A stretch of DNA of 64,000 bases from the NCBI GenBank assembly GCA_019914995.1, contig CM034132.1:6371524-6435523 (forward strand). Reading direction: 5' to 3'. Under the pieces are notes generated by a model. That model was not told the origin of the DNA, ran no database searches, and worked only from the letters and a program-made list of their open reading frames with translations. The DNA is from Acanthochlamys bracteata (Eukaryota; Streptophyta; Magnoliopsida; Pandanales; Velloziaceae). Below are positions 49,016-61,139 of the stretch, one piece after another. Made by a program: the position numbers and the translations under genes. Each line of letters begins with the position of its first letter. Position 1 is the first letter of the stretch.

Positions 49016-49457
49016 GACAAGCGTATTAAACACACCACACTAGAGCACAACTGCAAGGCAAGCGAGGCATACAAAACTAAGGCGAGATTGTGCACTTACG
49101 TTGCTTGCAAGGGTTGCTAAGAACAGTTACGAATTGTATGAATAAAGGCATCAAGAGGAAGAGTCCAAATAGGAGTATTGTAGTTTCATTATAAATACGT
49201 ACTTAGTTCAATTAGAATTCTAGTAGGTGTTAGGTGTTTTTAGTTCAACTGGAAGTCTAGTAGATTAAGCATATTAGTTGCTCTTAGATGATTAGTATAA
49301 ATACATCATGCATGGATTAGTATGGGATATTTTTAATTGAGTATTTGTTATTTTGAATTCTCTGTTGTAGGTTTCTTTTTTTCAGCATTTCCTCATGTCT
49401 TGTTCTTCTTGTGCTTGCATCTTGCATTCAAGTTATAGTGCCTTTATGATCATCATA
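49016..49457 (+). repeat. LTR-like repeat, family A, copy 2
   Basis: It runs from TGACAAGCGTATTAAAC to ...CATCATA, followed by TTTGGTATTAGATTTAG, a degraded primer-site match, and then an ATG at 49482 with a short frame (MENRNAENPKSHLGLSSIDF and stop). The layout is that of a 5' LTR, primer site and truncated gag start. The rest of the element is absent: the next unit begins at about 49551. Confidence 0.6.
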
Positions 49458-49550
49458 TTTGGTATTAGATTTAGGAGGACTTCATGGAGAATCGTAATGC
49501 AGAAAATCCCAAATCACATTTGGGTCTTAGTTCAATTGACTTCTTTTAAT

Positions 49551-50803
49551 CATAATAGTTAGACCTGGACCAGCCATGTCAAACGAAAAATTGGCGACTC
49601 GACAGCGGTTTCGACCTGAGTCAGTTATTTACTGGTTCATCCGATTCATATATACATGTATATTTTCTAGAAATTTCTTCTATTCATCTCATTGTAGAGC
49701 GAACACGGCGATCAAAACACGGCACATCAGCAGACTCATGATTGAGCTTGTTGGTGATCTTCTATGCTGAAGACTAGAACGTTTCTTCAAGGTCGGAGAG
49801 GAAACAATTGATCTGTTGTTCACTACCACCACGCTGGCCGCCATCGTCAGTGATCCTCTTCGCTTAAATCCATTCATATCTTCGTTATAGGATAATACAA
49901 TACCGAATTTTATCCAACAACAGATTTAGGAGTTAAACTTCATCGAAACTGAAGATGACAGCATGATGTTCGTTTGTTACAAGATTCTGAGATGGCTGAG
50001 AGACGACAAACAAGAGATGGAAAAAAAAAAATTTATTAGAAATAGAGGCCATGATTATTGAGACGTCGTGTAAGAATTTGCAAAACTGTTTTCCGTTTTG
50101 AACTTGTAATTTTACTTCATCGTTTTGTTTAATTGATTATATGCTTTTGTAGCTATAACAGATATTTATACAGGCGGCATCCATGCCTTGGAAGACCTTT
50201 ATAAGACACTCCAAAAGTTAGAAGTTCAGATGAGGAAAGAAAAACTTATGAGAAACAAATCAAAATATACAAAATAAAAGAAAAGGTTCAGGATTCAAAA
50301 TTTTGATGATTAATAATTTTTTTTGTTGCAGTTTGTTCTTGCAAACCTTGGACCAGTAGTAATGGAAAAGCTCCGAGAATCCAACTTCATAGAACTGATA
50401 GGGCCATAGGGGAGATGGAAATCTTCCTTATTGTTGGAGATGCTGTGAAGCTCTGATCGTCGAAAATCTTGCCGTTTACTCTGTTTACTAGAAGTATAGT
50501 GAAGCTCTGTTCATCGAAAATCCTTCAAACTAAATTTTATCTCCATCACCTTCAGGCTCGAGACGGAAAAGGAATCGCAGTTGATAGAACAAGTTTTTAT
50601 CACAAGACGACCCATAACATTGGTTGATCAGGATTCTTCTAACGTTGCCGTCACATGAGGCTACGGTAACGACAGCTACTATGAAGAAGAAATTTCTATT
50701 TATTTGTTCTTTTTATTTTTGACTCGATGGATTGACTCGATGATTCGTCGATAAACCGGTAGTTTTTTTGGGGTCGATGTCCAGATTGGGTTTGACTTTT
50801 ATG
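49551..50803. mobile_element. Possible hAT-like unit carrying gene fragments
   Basis: The left edge reads CATAATAGTTAGACCTGGACC and the reverse complement of the right edge reads CATAAAAGTCAAACCCAATC. These resemble each other and, loosely, the CATAGTTGTAAAAT ends of the two hAT-like elements near 60 and 63 kb. The flanks (ttcttttaat and cttcttgtat) share only part of their bases, so I cannot confirm an 8 bp duplication. The interior holds sulfate-transporter-like exons and a short direct repeat (gtgaagctctg...tcgaaaat at about 50444 and 50499). Confidence 0.4.
50161..50456 (+). pseudogene. Captured STAS-domain exons of a sulfate transporter
   Basis: A first exon-like block (50161-50229) reads DIYTGGIHALEDLYKTLQKL, matching the STAS region of plant SULTR proteins, where D-x-D/T-S/T-G-I-H-A-L-E is conserved. 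A 102 bp intron with cag acceptor leads to 50332-50456: FVLANLGPVVMEKLRESNFI, ELIGP, a stop, then in another frame MEIFLIVGDAVKL and stop. The order and spacing fit the last two exons of a SULTR gene. A stop and a frameshift are present and the twelve-span transport domain is absent, so this is a non-functional fragment. Confidence 0.75.
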
Positions 50804-51769
50804 CTTCTTGTATAATATAAGTATAATCTTGGAGAAGAGTTGTGTCTACTTTTACTAAAATTATGGATTTGTTTGATATAAAATACTAGAATATTTAAAT
50901 ACAAAATTAGAGACCAAATTCTAACCCTTATTTTTCTCAGCTTTAATAGATAGTGTATATAATAATAATAATAATAATAAAATAATAATAATAATTTAAA
51001 GAATAAATTCGGTGACATTGCTTAAATTAGTATTTCTTCTTCTCGCACAAAGGTGGCCGGAGCAGCTACAACAAACATATCACTATGAATGGTATGATAG
51101 CGTTAAAATAAATTTTTTTAAAAATTTATTTTAAAATTATTTAAAATAAATTGATATTTTTATTTAGTAAAATAATAATGATTATATATAAAAAGTGTTA
51201 TGGTATATAATTTATTTATACTTTTCAAAATATTAAATATATTTCTACAAAATAATAATAGTTAGAATGAATAATGAAATGGAGTGAAAAACTTCGCCAA
51301 GCGACCCCTCCATCGCAACACAACGAATCGGGTGAGAGAATGACGGCTCCCACTCTTAAATCTGGACTTTTGATTTCGATGCTTGTTTTTCTTTTTTTCA
51401 ACTAGAACGAGAGATTGAGCGAGACTGAAGGTGATGTTTAGGAATACTTTAAAAAGGAACTTTTTAAAGATTAAAAGTTTTTTATTTTTTCAAAAAATAA
51501 ATTTCATTTTTTATTTAAAAAAATAATTAAAATATAATTTTATTATATAGAATTTTTTTATATTTTTAAAATTTTAATAAATTTTATAATATTAAAATAT
51601 TATTAAAAAATATAACATAAAAATTGAAATGAAAAATAAAGAAGTAAAATCAAATATGGTCTTAATCAGTCTCATGAGTCAACTTTGTGGAGAAAAGCAA
51701 AACCGGGTTCCATCTGTTGTACCGAAACCTTCACTCACTCCCTTCTCCTAAACTCTCTTCTAGGGTTTA
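50804..51769. other. Intergenic sequence upstream of NUP96, with simple repeats
   Basis: Contains an (AAT)n microsatellite at about 50960-51000. An AT-rich segment at about 51440-51662 resembles the dispersed repeats at 18930 and 61920 (it starts 'gatgtttaggaatacttt' and ends 'caaatatggtctt'). No gene seen. Confidence 0.45.
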
Positions 51770-52614
51770 TGTTATAACATATAATAATTCCCAATTATTC
51801 CAAAAATTGTAGTGATCACCTCGACGACAAAGCATTCGATCGACTCAAAGACCGTCGCCTGCGTATCATTCTATTTCTCCTCCTCCTGCCACAGAACCCG
51901 TTCTTCTTGATTCGATCGGCAGTAATCTCCTCTCTCCGATTCTCATTGTTCTCGCTGGAACTGTGGCTTTTACTTCGTCGCCTAATCTCAGCCGGTATGC
52001 TTCTAGTATAAATGTTAGATTGATCTAGTACAATGATGATGCCCATGAGAGGATACTCGTATCAAAATGAAGTAATGCACTTGTTATAAGTAATTGTAAA
52101 CTAAAAGTGAGTGAAAGCTTTTTTTTTTTTCTTTAAGATTCTGTTTTATCACAGGGCAAAACATGATTTTGTTGCTTAATAGTGAGAACTTTTCTGTTTC
52201 ATATTCAATTCTTGTGCAGCATAATTGTGAATTTGTTAGTATTTCCGTTTTCAGCTCTATCAGAGTTTATGCTTTACATTTTCTCTGAAATTTGGATTGA
52301 GGGTTTTCTTCTTTACATTGAAATTTGCTTTGTTCTTTACTAAATTTCTTCTTATTCGAGATTCAATATTCGGAAGCCTTCTTTCCTCTTAACCGTTGTT
52401 TCTCTTTTGATTGAGCAGGAAACACTTTTTCCTCTTCTTTGAGACATTGCCTGAAAACTTTGTTGGTCAATTGGATTATGCATGCAGTATGTGACATGCC
52501 TGACTGATTTGTTTATTTTCTGTTTCAACTCTAGGGATGGTAATATTTAAAAAATACTGAGGCAGATGTAGCTGAATACATATTGTAGACTCCAATTAAT
52601 TTGAAAGTAAAAGG
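51770..52614 (+). promoter_or_regulatory. Proposed promoter, 5' UTR and leader intron of NUP96
   Basis: A TATA-like stretch (ttataacatataata) lies at about 51772-51786. It is followed by a C/T-rich, leader-like segment to 51994, where GTATGC could be a donor. TTGAGCAG ending at 52418 could be the matching acceptor, giving a leader intron of about 420 bp. An in-frame TAA at about 52597 lies shortly before the ATG at 52615. The transcription start is inferred, not seen. Confidence 0.4.
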
Positions 52615-55600
52615 ATGTTTGATAACATGGAAATGGAAACTCCTCTACCAGAGTTACTTTCATTTGATTACTACATCAAGCCTTCTATTGATGAACTGGC
52701 TGTGAGAGAGGCTGCTGATCCTGGATATTGTAGTAGAGTGCCAGAATTTGTAGTGGGGCGAGTGGGCTATGGACATATCAAGTTTCTTGGATTTACTGAT
52801 GTGAGATGCATGGACATTCAACAAATTGTGAAATTTGATGGGCTCTCTGTGGTGGTCTATGAACATGAGGAAGACAAGCCGCCTCTCGGTTGTGGCCTTA
52901 ACAAACCTGCTGAAGTGACTCTGATTCTTCGTCATTCAAGTTTCACAAATTTAGTTGGAAACCAACAAGATGAAGCCCTGCGAAAGTTAGTTAAGAGTTG
53001 TGACAGGCAAGGTGCTCAGTTCAAGTCATTTGATTTTCTGAGCAGTGAGTGGAAGTTTATAGTCAAACATTTCAGTAGATTTGGTTTAATTGAGGATGAA
53101 GATGAGGATGTTGTGATGGATGATGTCATAGCTCAAATGCCTGAAGAAGAAGAAGAAGAAGAAGAAGAAGAAAAAACTCAGGTAAATCCTAATGGGCTTC
53201 CTTTATCCCATTCACTTCCAGCCCATCTTGGCCTCGATGCTGCTAAGATGCATGAGATGAGAATGTTGATGTTCCCAGAGGAGGAAGATGAAGATCTTGG
53301 GGGCCCATTTCAACCAGACAGAAGGTACTCTAGGAAGGAACAATCCAGAGTAGATTCGCCAAGTTTACAAGATTCTTCCCAGAAGGCTTACAGCTCAAAG
53401 AGTCCCATGCCTGTAAGAAAAGTACCAGTTCCTTTGCTTGAGTACAATGTAATTGCCCGTGATCTAAGCTCTTCAAAGGGCATACTCATGACTGGCCAAC
53501 ACAAGGGGTTATCCTTGAGGACACTGAGAGCCGACGGATTTAAGCTGGAGTCAAAGCATGAAACACCTTTATCAGGAAGCTATGCCAATAATGTAGTTGA
53601 TGCTGCTCTATTTATGGGAAGGTCATTTCGTGTAGGCTGGGGGCCAAATGGTATCCTTGTTCATACTGGTACTTCAGTGGGTAAGCGGAGATGTATTTTA
53701 TCTTCTCTTATCAATGTAGAAAAGGTTGCAACAGACCTTGTTGTGAGAGATGAAAAAAATGATGTCAGGGAAGAGCTTATTGATTTGTGTTTCTCTTCCC
53801 CTTTGGACCTGCATAAATCATTAGAGAGGGAATCTACTGAAGTTGGGCATGGCTCCTTGAAGATAAGGCTTCAAAAGGTTATAGTCAATCGTCTGGCACT
53901 TCCAGAAATCTGCAGGGCTTATATTAGCATCCTTGAGAAGCGACTTGAGGTTTCTGGTTTATCTTTATCTTCTCGCATTCTTTTGATGCATCAGGTCACA
54001 ATCTGGGAATTAATCAGGGTTCTTTTCTCTGAGAGGGAGGCAAGTGAGTACTTGAGAACTTCGTTGGATGATAGTGATAATGAAGACAAACTGAATGGCG
54101 GTTATGGTGAAGACATGGTGCTTGACAAGAAAGAAACATCGCTGGAAATTGATGAAGAAGTAGATAGTCTTCTCCGTAGAGCACATTTCAGTTACTGGTT
54201 GCAGGACAGCGTTTGTCACCGTGTGCAGGAAGAAGTCACCTGTTTGAATGACTCCAAAGATCTAGAGCACATATTTCTCCTTTTGACTGGCAGGCAACTT
54301 GATGCAGCAGTGGAATTGGCTGCTTCAAAGGGAGATGTCCGGTTAGCTGTGTTATTAAGTCAGGCTGGTGGATCAACTGTAAATCGTGCTGATATGGCAC
54401 GGCAACTTGATTCGTGGAGAACAAATGGATTGGATTTCAACTTGATTGAGGAGGACAGATTGAAATTTTACGATTTACTTGCTGGGAATATTGAAGTTGC
54501 AGTCCGAAATATCTCACTCGACTGGAAAAGATATCTGGGTTCCATAATGTGGTATCAACTACCGCCTGATACTTCACTCTCTGTCATTATTCACACATAT
54601 GAGCATCTTCTTGGTGAAGGAAGGGCGCCGCATCCTGTCCCAGTTTACGTCGATGAGGGTCCACTTGCTCAAGCAGTTGAATGGAGCATTGGTGACCGTT
54701 ATGATGTAGCATATTATCTTATGCTTCTTCATGCCAATGTAGAGAAGCCTTTCAGTTTAGTTAAAACTATGTTGAGTGCATTTTCCTCAACATATGATGC
54801 ACTTGACTACCACATGATTTGGCATCAACGAGCTATACTGGAGGGTATTGGTGCCTTTTGTTCTGATGATCTTCATGTGCTTGACATGAGTCTTATTTCT
54901 CAGTTGTTATGTCTTGGACAGTGCCATTGGGCTATCTATGTCGTCCTCCACATGCCCTACCGTGAGGACTACCTGTACATCCAGGAAAGTGTAATCAAAG
55001 AAATTTTATGTCAATACTGTGAAACATGGAACGCAATAGAAGTACAACGGCGGTTTATTTTGGATCTTGGTATACCATCAGCATGGATGCATGAAGGCTT
55101 GGTAAGTTGTAAGAGCTATTCTTTCTTTTCATAATAGTGTCATTCTCCAATGCAGAAATATGTCATATGGCTTTTGTTTCCCATAAATGGAACATGAATG
55201 ACATCACAGTTCTTTTATTCTGTGGCTATGTTTGCATTTTTCTTCTTTATGTCCTTGTTGCATGTTATGTGGATGTACTGTTCATGTCTTGGTGAGCAGC
55301 TCTTATTTGTCAGCTCGTTCCCGTGGCAAGTGAGATCTACAAATATGAGTTTGTGAACATCTTTGTTTATTCTATCTCATTTCTAGATTTGCTTGTATTG
55401 CAATTCGTAACATAGTTAAACCATTGTGATATATTTGCAGGCAACATATTATGAGTACTATGGAGATCTTCCGGGAGCCCTTGAACATTTTCTTGAATGC
55501 TCTAATTGGCAAAAGGCTCATTCCATATTCATGACATCGGTAGCACATTCTTTGTTTTTATCATGTATGTTTCAACTACATAAGTCTCTTTTTTCGAATC

Positions 55601-58169
55601 TACTTATTCTCCCATGTTCTTCTGCCTGTTGCTTTTGTTTTTTATGCTATTTTTATTCTTTTCAAAAAGGAGAAGAAACCCATCACAAGAAATATATTGA
55701 AGATGGTGGTCTAGATACTATCAAAAGTTAGACCATATAAATATGCATTGCATGTACTCAAAATCTTAAGACTACAGATAGATATTCAGACATTTGTGAC
55801 TGGTGCATTACAATGTTATACTTTTTACAATATATAAACTTTTTATATGAAAAGTTTATGATGTCTTTTTACACACTAGAAATAGTCTCATTGTAGTTGT
55901 GAAGATAGTTAAATAAAATATATAAAAACTCTGTGCATTACAATGTTACTCTCAAATCAGTTGCTAATATCTACCTCTTGGTGTGCTACGCTTTTGAAAG
56001 TGTATCAAAACCTTAAATTAGATTTTGGTACCGTCATGTGGTTAGTTTGTGAGATTAGCATTGCTCAAAAGTTATTTGTCAGCTGGGCTTGTCAATATGT
56101 AAAGTTTTGCATGTGTACATATATCTAATGTGGACATACACATATGTATATACTGTTTTCTTTTGCTTTTTAATTTTGGAAATTGCATCAAGATTGCTTG
56201 TTGTATAGTGAATTGTCGAAGTTTCGATACTATTTGCATGTATGACTTATTTCTCAGAGTAGAGGAAGTATTCCATGCTGAATTAATAGTAATCTACAAT
56301 TTTCTCGTCAGTGTATTTTCAGTTCTGCAATTTAAGAATTTCATCTGTCAGTCGTAACCCACCATTAATCTTTGTGATCGGGTTCAGCCAAGCATTCAGA
56401 GATCTGGAGGATTGCAGGTGTTATGGAAGAGCACAAATCAGAAATTGCAGATTGGGACATTGGTGCAGGAGTGTACATTGATTACTATATGATAAAACGT
56501 TCAATGCAACATGAAGAAATCACTTCTGAAGACCATGAATCAGTAAGGAACTCGTTAGAATTTTCAAATTGACTATATAGTGCTTGGTATAAAGTCAGCC
56601 TATTTAGCATGAAATGCTCCTGCCCCGGACAATTTTTAGTGTGCTACATGCAAATGGTAGATATGGATCCTTATCTAGTCCTCTTGACGTTTTTATGCAG
56701 AAGAGTTTTAGAAAATTTTCCCATTGCCTTTCCTGCAAAGGCAATTTGCGATACTCTTATGTGGAAGAAAACTCTGAAAGTCAAGTATAAAATTTTAGGC
56801 CAACTAATCTAAGAACTATCTTGAAGAATCTTCTTTTGGATCCTGAACTTGAAGAGATTTGAGCACCAATTTGTTTAAGTTGTGATTATAAGGATTTGGG
56901 TTTTATTCATTATTGAAAATGTTTCTCACTGAGTGAAGAGTTGTAAGAGACTTGGTGCTAAGTCATGGTTTGTGAGCAATGAAGGTTATTATTGTATAGA
57001 TAAACTACATCCATGTTTGGCATGGCTTTTTCAAGCCCAAAAAGCCATCAACAGTATTCAAGAAAACTTTTTAAAAATTTTGGAGGGCATGGATTGCATT
57101 GTACGTCACGGAATAATTATATGTACAAATTTATCTAGAAAAATCATAAAAAATTTCTGAAAAGATCTTTTTTTCAAAAAGCTCTTATTTTCAGCTCTCG
57201 CAAACATTCCTTACAAATACTTAGTTATTTTGATAAACTTTACGTGGTTTCTTGATCAAGTGGCACGCCTCGATATCTGCATGGCTGTGGTATTTCCCAG
57301 TGTTTGCAAGTCCCTAACCAAAATTATTTTGAGAAACCTAAGTAATGGAAGACAGATCTTAGCACCTGCTTGAACCCCTAGCTTCTACTCTGGTTGAAAA
57401 CCTTCTCAAAGAGTTGTAGGTCTTAAACAGACACTGCTTTCTAAGATGTGTTATTCTAGGTTGTTCATTGGATGAATATCGGTTCTCCGGAAAAGAATTT
57501 TAAGTTCCATGTTTTCTGCTGTCAACACTATTATCAAGTTAGCTCCCATTTGAGTAAATTCTTGCATGTACAGCTGTGTGCTTGTTCCTCTGACTGAGAC
57601 TGTTAATTGAAAGTCTAGCCAGTGTTGTTGCATTTATTGTGTTCAATCTACAAATGAGGAATGGAGTTACAAACTGTTCTTCTTGGTTGCAGGATCTACT
57701 TGAAAAGAAAAATGAACAGTGCAAAGATTTCTTCAGCCGTTTAAATCAGTCCTTGCTAGTTTGGGGTAGCAGATTTCCTGTTGATGCGAGGTATGTACAT
57801 ACTCCTTAATAGTAAAACTTGATTCCCTCGATTGTTAGACTCTAGTTGTGCAATCTTCTTGTTTTTTATCATATCAAAAGCGAATTGTACTCCAATGAGA
57901 ATAATATCTGCATTACCTCTACTATTTAGTAATAACAAATTATGAAATGTGGTTTCTCATGCGGGTCTGTTTACAGAGCAACCTATTCAAGGATGGCGGA
58001 GCAGCTGTGTATACTATTAGCATCCTCACCAGAAAGCTCTACGCAATCTGTTCAGATGAGTTGCTTCCAGACAATGCTCAGTGCCCCGCTTCCTGTAGAT
58101 TCCCGGTCTTCCCATCTGCAAGATGCTCTCACATTTTTCACTTATGTACTCTCACAAGCAGGGTCATAG
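52615..58169 (+). CDS. NUP96: Nuclear pore complex protein NUP96 (SAR3/MOS3)
   Basis: Five coding exons: 52615-55101, 55441-55564, 56388-56542, 57693-57790 and 57977-58169 (TAG). All junctions are GT-AG and phases agree, giving 1018 residues, close to the usual plant length of about 1050. NUP96 is a structural subunit of the Nup107-160 (Y) complex of the nuclear pore; in Arabidopsis, mutants affect mRNA export, auxin response and immunity. Residues about 13-160 form the peptidase S59 (Nup98-type) domain (GYGHIKFLG, GLNKPAEVTL), with the HFS cleavage motif at 152-154. An acidic run of Glu follows at about 177-186. The helical NUP96 domain spans about 515-830 (GRQLDAAVELAASKGDVRLA). The tail is encoded by exons 2-5 (YYGDLPGALEHFLECSNW, SVAHSLFLSSKHSEIWRIA). 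A TAA 18 bases upstream supports this start, but related proteins have a longer N-terminus, so an upstream coding exon remains possible. Confidence 0.95.
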
Positions 58170-59997
58170 CATTTTGTTGCCCTTTTCTGCTCCAATGTTC
58201 CGTGAGTACGTAGGGGCTGAAAACTGCCAGCAATGAGCGATACATGCTACTCAACCAATCAATACCTCATGGTGCATTGTTTGTTTTCTTTGAAAGTTGA
58301 TTCAACTCGGACACCAGAAAAAATACATGTGATAATGTGAACCCCACCCCCCCCCACCCCACCCCCAACCCCAACCCCCGCAAAGAATCCCACAATGTTA
58401 CTTACGTAGGTTAGGTGTAGACCTTGATCTGTCTCTAGGAGAAGCTACAGTACATTAAAGTTCTCTTTGTATTTATGTTTCATCAGTCTAGTGCTGAAAA
58501 TGGTGAAACAATTACTATGATTGTTCTGATTGGAGTGGAAAATAGGCTTTCTTAAGAGTTGCAAACTTGAGCTTGAAGTCTGGTTGTGATGTTGTTTTTA
58601 GACTAATGTTATCAAGGATAAAATAGGTGTTGAGGAAATAACTGATATAGAAGTAGTTGGTGATGACAAAATTGTGGCTAAGCATATATCAAGATACTAG
58701 TTTTGACAAGACGCACGTAAATGACTTATTTGGTGGTGACAAATTAACCATAGTAGGAATGTGAAAGGAATGTTACTACTGGGAGCTATTAGTTTGTAAC
58801 CTTATATTTTGGTTTTCTAATTATCAGAATACAGGACCTCGAGATATGAATTTGCACCACTGTTCATCTCATCTTTTGATGGAGCCTTTTTAGTGGATTA
58901 TTGAAGAAGGCGCTTGAAATATCAAATAGCGTGCTACATTGAAGAGATTCCCGTTCAGGATGAAAGTAAGATGGATAAAAACGGAGACGGCTTAAAATCC
59001 TTTTAAGACCAACCACGTGTTCTACAATATATAGAATGGATCACCAGGAGAAGCATTATGTAAACCTATTCATCTGTAAAGTGTTCTTCAATTAATGTAA
59101 TACAATATAACTTATCCGCATGGTTGAATAAGCACACCCAAACGTCTTTTAAATTCTATGTATTGGTTTACTTAAAGTTTGTCCGATAAATTCTCTTTGC
59201 CATTAACAATTTCAGCTGTTCCTTAATATGCTTATATGGTTATTAATGTTATCTTTGTTGCTAGCCCATTGCCACTTCCATCTTTCTCTGTTCCAAAATC
59301 ATTGGCTATCTGCTTCTAGAGATAATTTGGTGTATAAATGAATCTCTGGTAGTTTTCTCGTGTAGAACAGAGTTGTATGTTACTGGGTATGCTTATTTAG
59401 TAGTAATCAGCCTTGTACGAGTAGTTAATTTTGAGCAATCAATAACATTATATACCACCAATTTGATAATTTATGTGAATCAACATCATCACGGTATACA
59501 TAAAATTGTACTTGATCGAAAAACCGAAAAAGTTTTATAGATCTATTCATGTTTATGTGTCTTGGTCTAAAAATGTCTGCATTGATTATCCATCGTGGTC
59601 TATGGTGTTGGTTTTGAAGTATTTGCTACCATGGCAAATTTCACATATTAAAAAGTATAGCAAACATAGGGCCGGTGTCAATTATATATTGTACTGTTGA
59701 TTGCCTTATTTGCTTGCTTTTTCTTGCAAGGAAAAAACGTTGTCTTTTGGATTATTTAGGAGACGTTTCCAAGTATTTTAAATAATTTTTTAAAAGCATA
59801 TATTTAAAATTTTTTTAAAAAGCTGTTTTTTAATCTAAAAGAATATGAAATTTATACCTATAAAAATTCTACTACATATAATTTATCTGTTTATTTTAAA
59901 ATTAAAAAAATAAATTACTATGAAGTATTTACTAGAAAAGTTGATAAATTTTGGAACGAAAAGTAACACCAAACAAACTCTCAGACACTCTTTATAG
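58170..59997. other. NUP96 3' UTR and downstream intergenic sequence
   Basis: The 3' UTR begins after TAG at 58169. A C-rich block lies at about 58343-58380. No single poly(A) signal stands out; AT-rich stretches near 58470 and 59095-59110 are candidates. About 59745-59990 is another AT-rich dispersed-repeat member ending 'caccaaacaaactctcag'. No other gene seen. Confidence 0.45.
58343..58380. repeat. C-rich low-complexity tract (G-quadruplex candidate on minus strand)
   Basis: About 38 bases of C runs, three to eleven long, are separated by single A or AA. On the minus strand this gives more than four runs of three or more G with loops of 1-2 bases, which meets the usual quadruplex pattern. 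It lies about 175 bp after the NUP96 stop. Confidence 0.8.
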
Positions 59998-61139
59998 CAT
60001 AGTTGACAGACTCAGACAAATGACCCCCAATGACCCAGACAGACCCATTTTGATCCGGGTTAATCCGAACGACCCACCCACTTGGCTCAACCCGGATTGA
60101 ATAATATATATATATATATTATTTAATCTAATCTAATCCAGTTGATTGGTCCTTGATTTTTCGTTGCCTGCGATCTCTGGCGATCGTGATGTTCGTATAA
60201 AATGGGGAAGCTAAAAGAAAAACAGAGAAAGATTATGAGAGCGAAGGGTATGGATTCATGGTTGATGAAGAAGGTATTCGGGAAGGGAACTGTGGTAGTG
60301 GTGGCTATGGATGAACTCACCAGAGATGAATGAAGACGAACCAGGAAGCAGAAAATCGAATGAGCCATTGAAGCTTGACAACGAATAGCTCACGGAGCTT
60401 CGAGAAATCTTTTGTTCGTTTGATTGGAACAACGATGGTAGCTAGACACAATTATGGTTCATCTTCACCTATTCGAAAAACTTCTTATGCAGACTGCCAA
60501 CATTTTCTCCCTCTCTGCCGACGAGCAATTGCATATCTAAAATGTGCTAACCTTCTTGTTCCCGGCAATGCTACAATCCTCCGTCTCTAAATCGACTTCG
60601 ATGAGAGATCACGAGCCGGCTGTCCGCTCATCTTCTTATTGCTGGCGGTGAAGTCACAGGATCGGAGAGATAATCACCGGATCTATATCAGTTTGTTGAG
60701 ATCTCGCTTCACTACCTTGTGATCTATACCTTGATAATCACCGGCTTCCACTACGTTGAGATCTATAATAGTTCGTCGACTGGTTTCACCATGATCTCGC
60801 TTAGCTTGGTTTGTTTGCTAAACTCAAACCAAATCCTACGATCACCGACGATGGTTTGGAACAACTGCTGCTTCTACTAATGTGTGTGGTAGAAGAAACC
60901 CTGAAAGCAAACTCTTTCTGTTATTAGGAGAGGGCGAAAGAGTGGGAGAGCTACAAGAAGAATTTTGTGCTTCTCCGCAGCAGATAGGAGTCGATGTGGT
61001 TGAAGAAAAACAAGAAACACAAAAAAGAAAAGTAGAAAACAGAAAATAAAAGTAGATATTTAGATAACAATGTCATACCGCGACTTGTCGATCCGGACAA
61101 ATTTTCGGATTGACTTTCGGTCCAATTTTCCAAACTATG
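59998..61139. mobile_element. Non-autonomous hAT-like element, 1.14 kb
   Basis: The left end reads CATAGTTGACAGAC and the reverse complement of the right end reads CATAGTTTGGAAAATTGG. The flanks are ctttatag (59990-59997) and cttttatag (61140-61148), an 8 bp duplication with one extra T. Subterminal sequence is rich in 'gacccagacagaccc', 'atccgggttaatccg' on the left and 'gatccggacaaattttcgga' on the right. Inside is a 43-residue frame from 60202 (MGKLKEKQRKIMRAKGMDSW...) that I do not recognise. No transposase is visible. Confidence 0.7.

Noticed and set aside
55426..55731. 101-residue frame starting MIYLQATYYEYYG
   Set aside because: The first residues are intron; only 55441-55564 is NUP96 exon, and the rest reads through the next intron.
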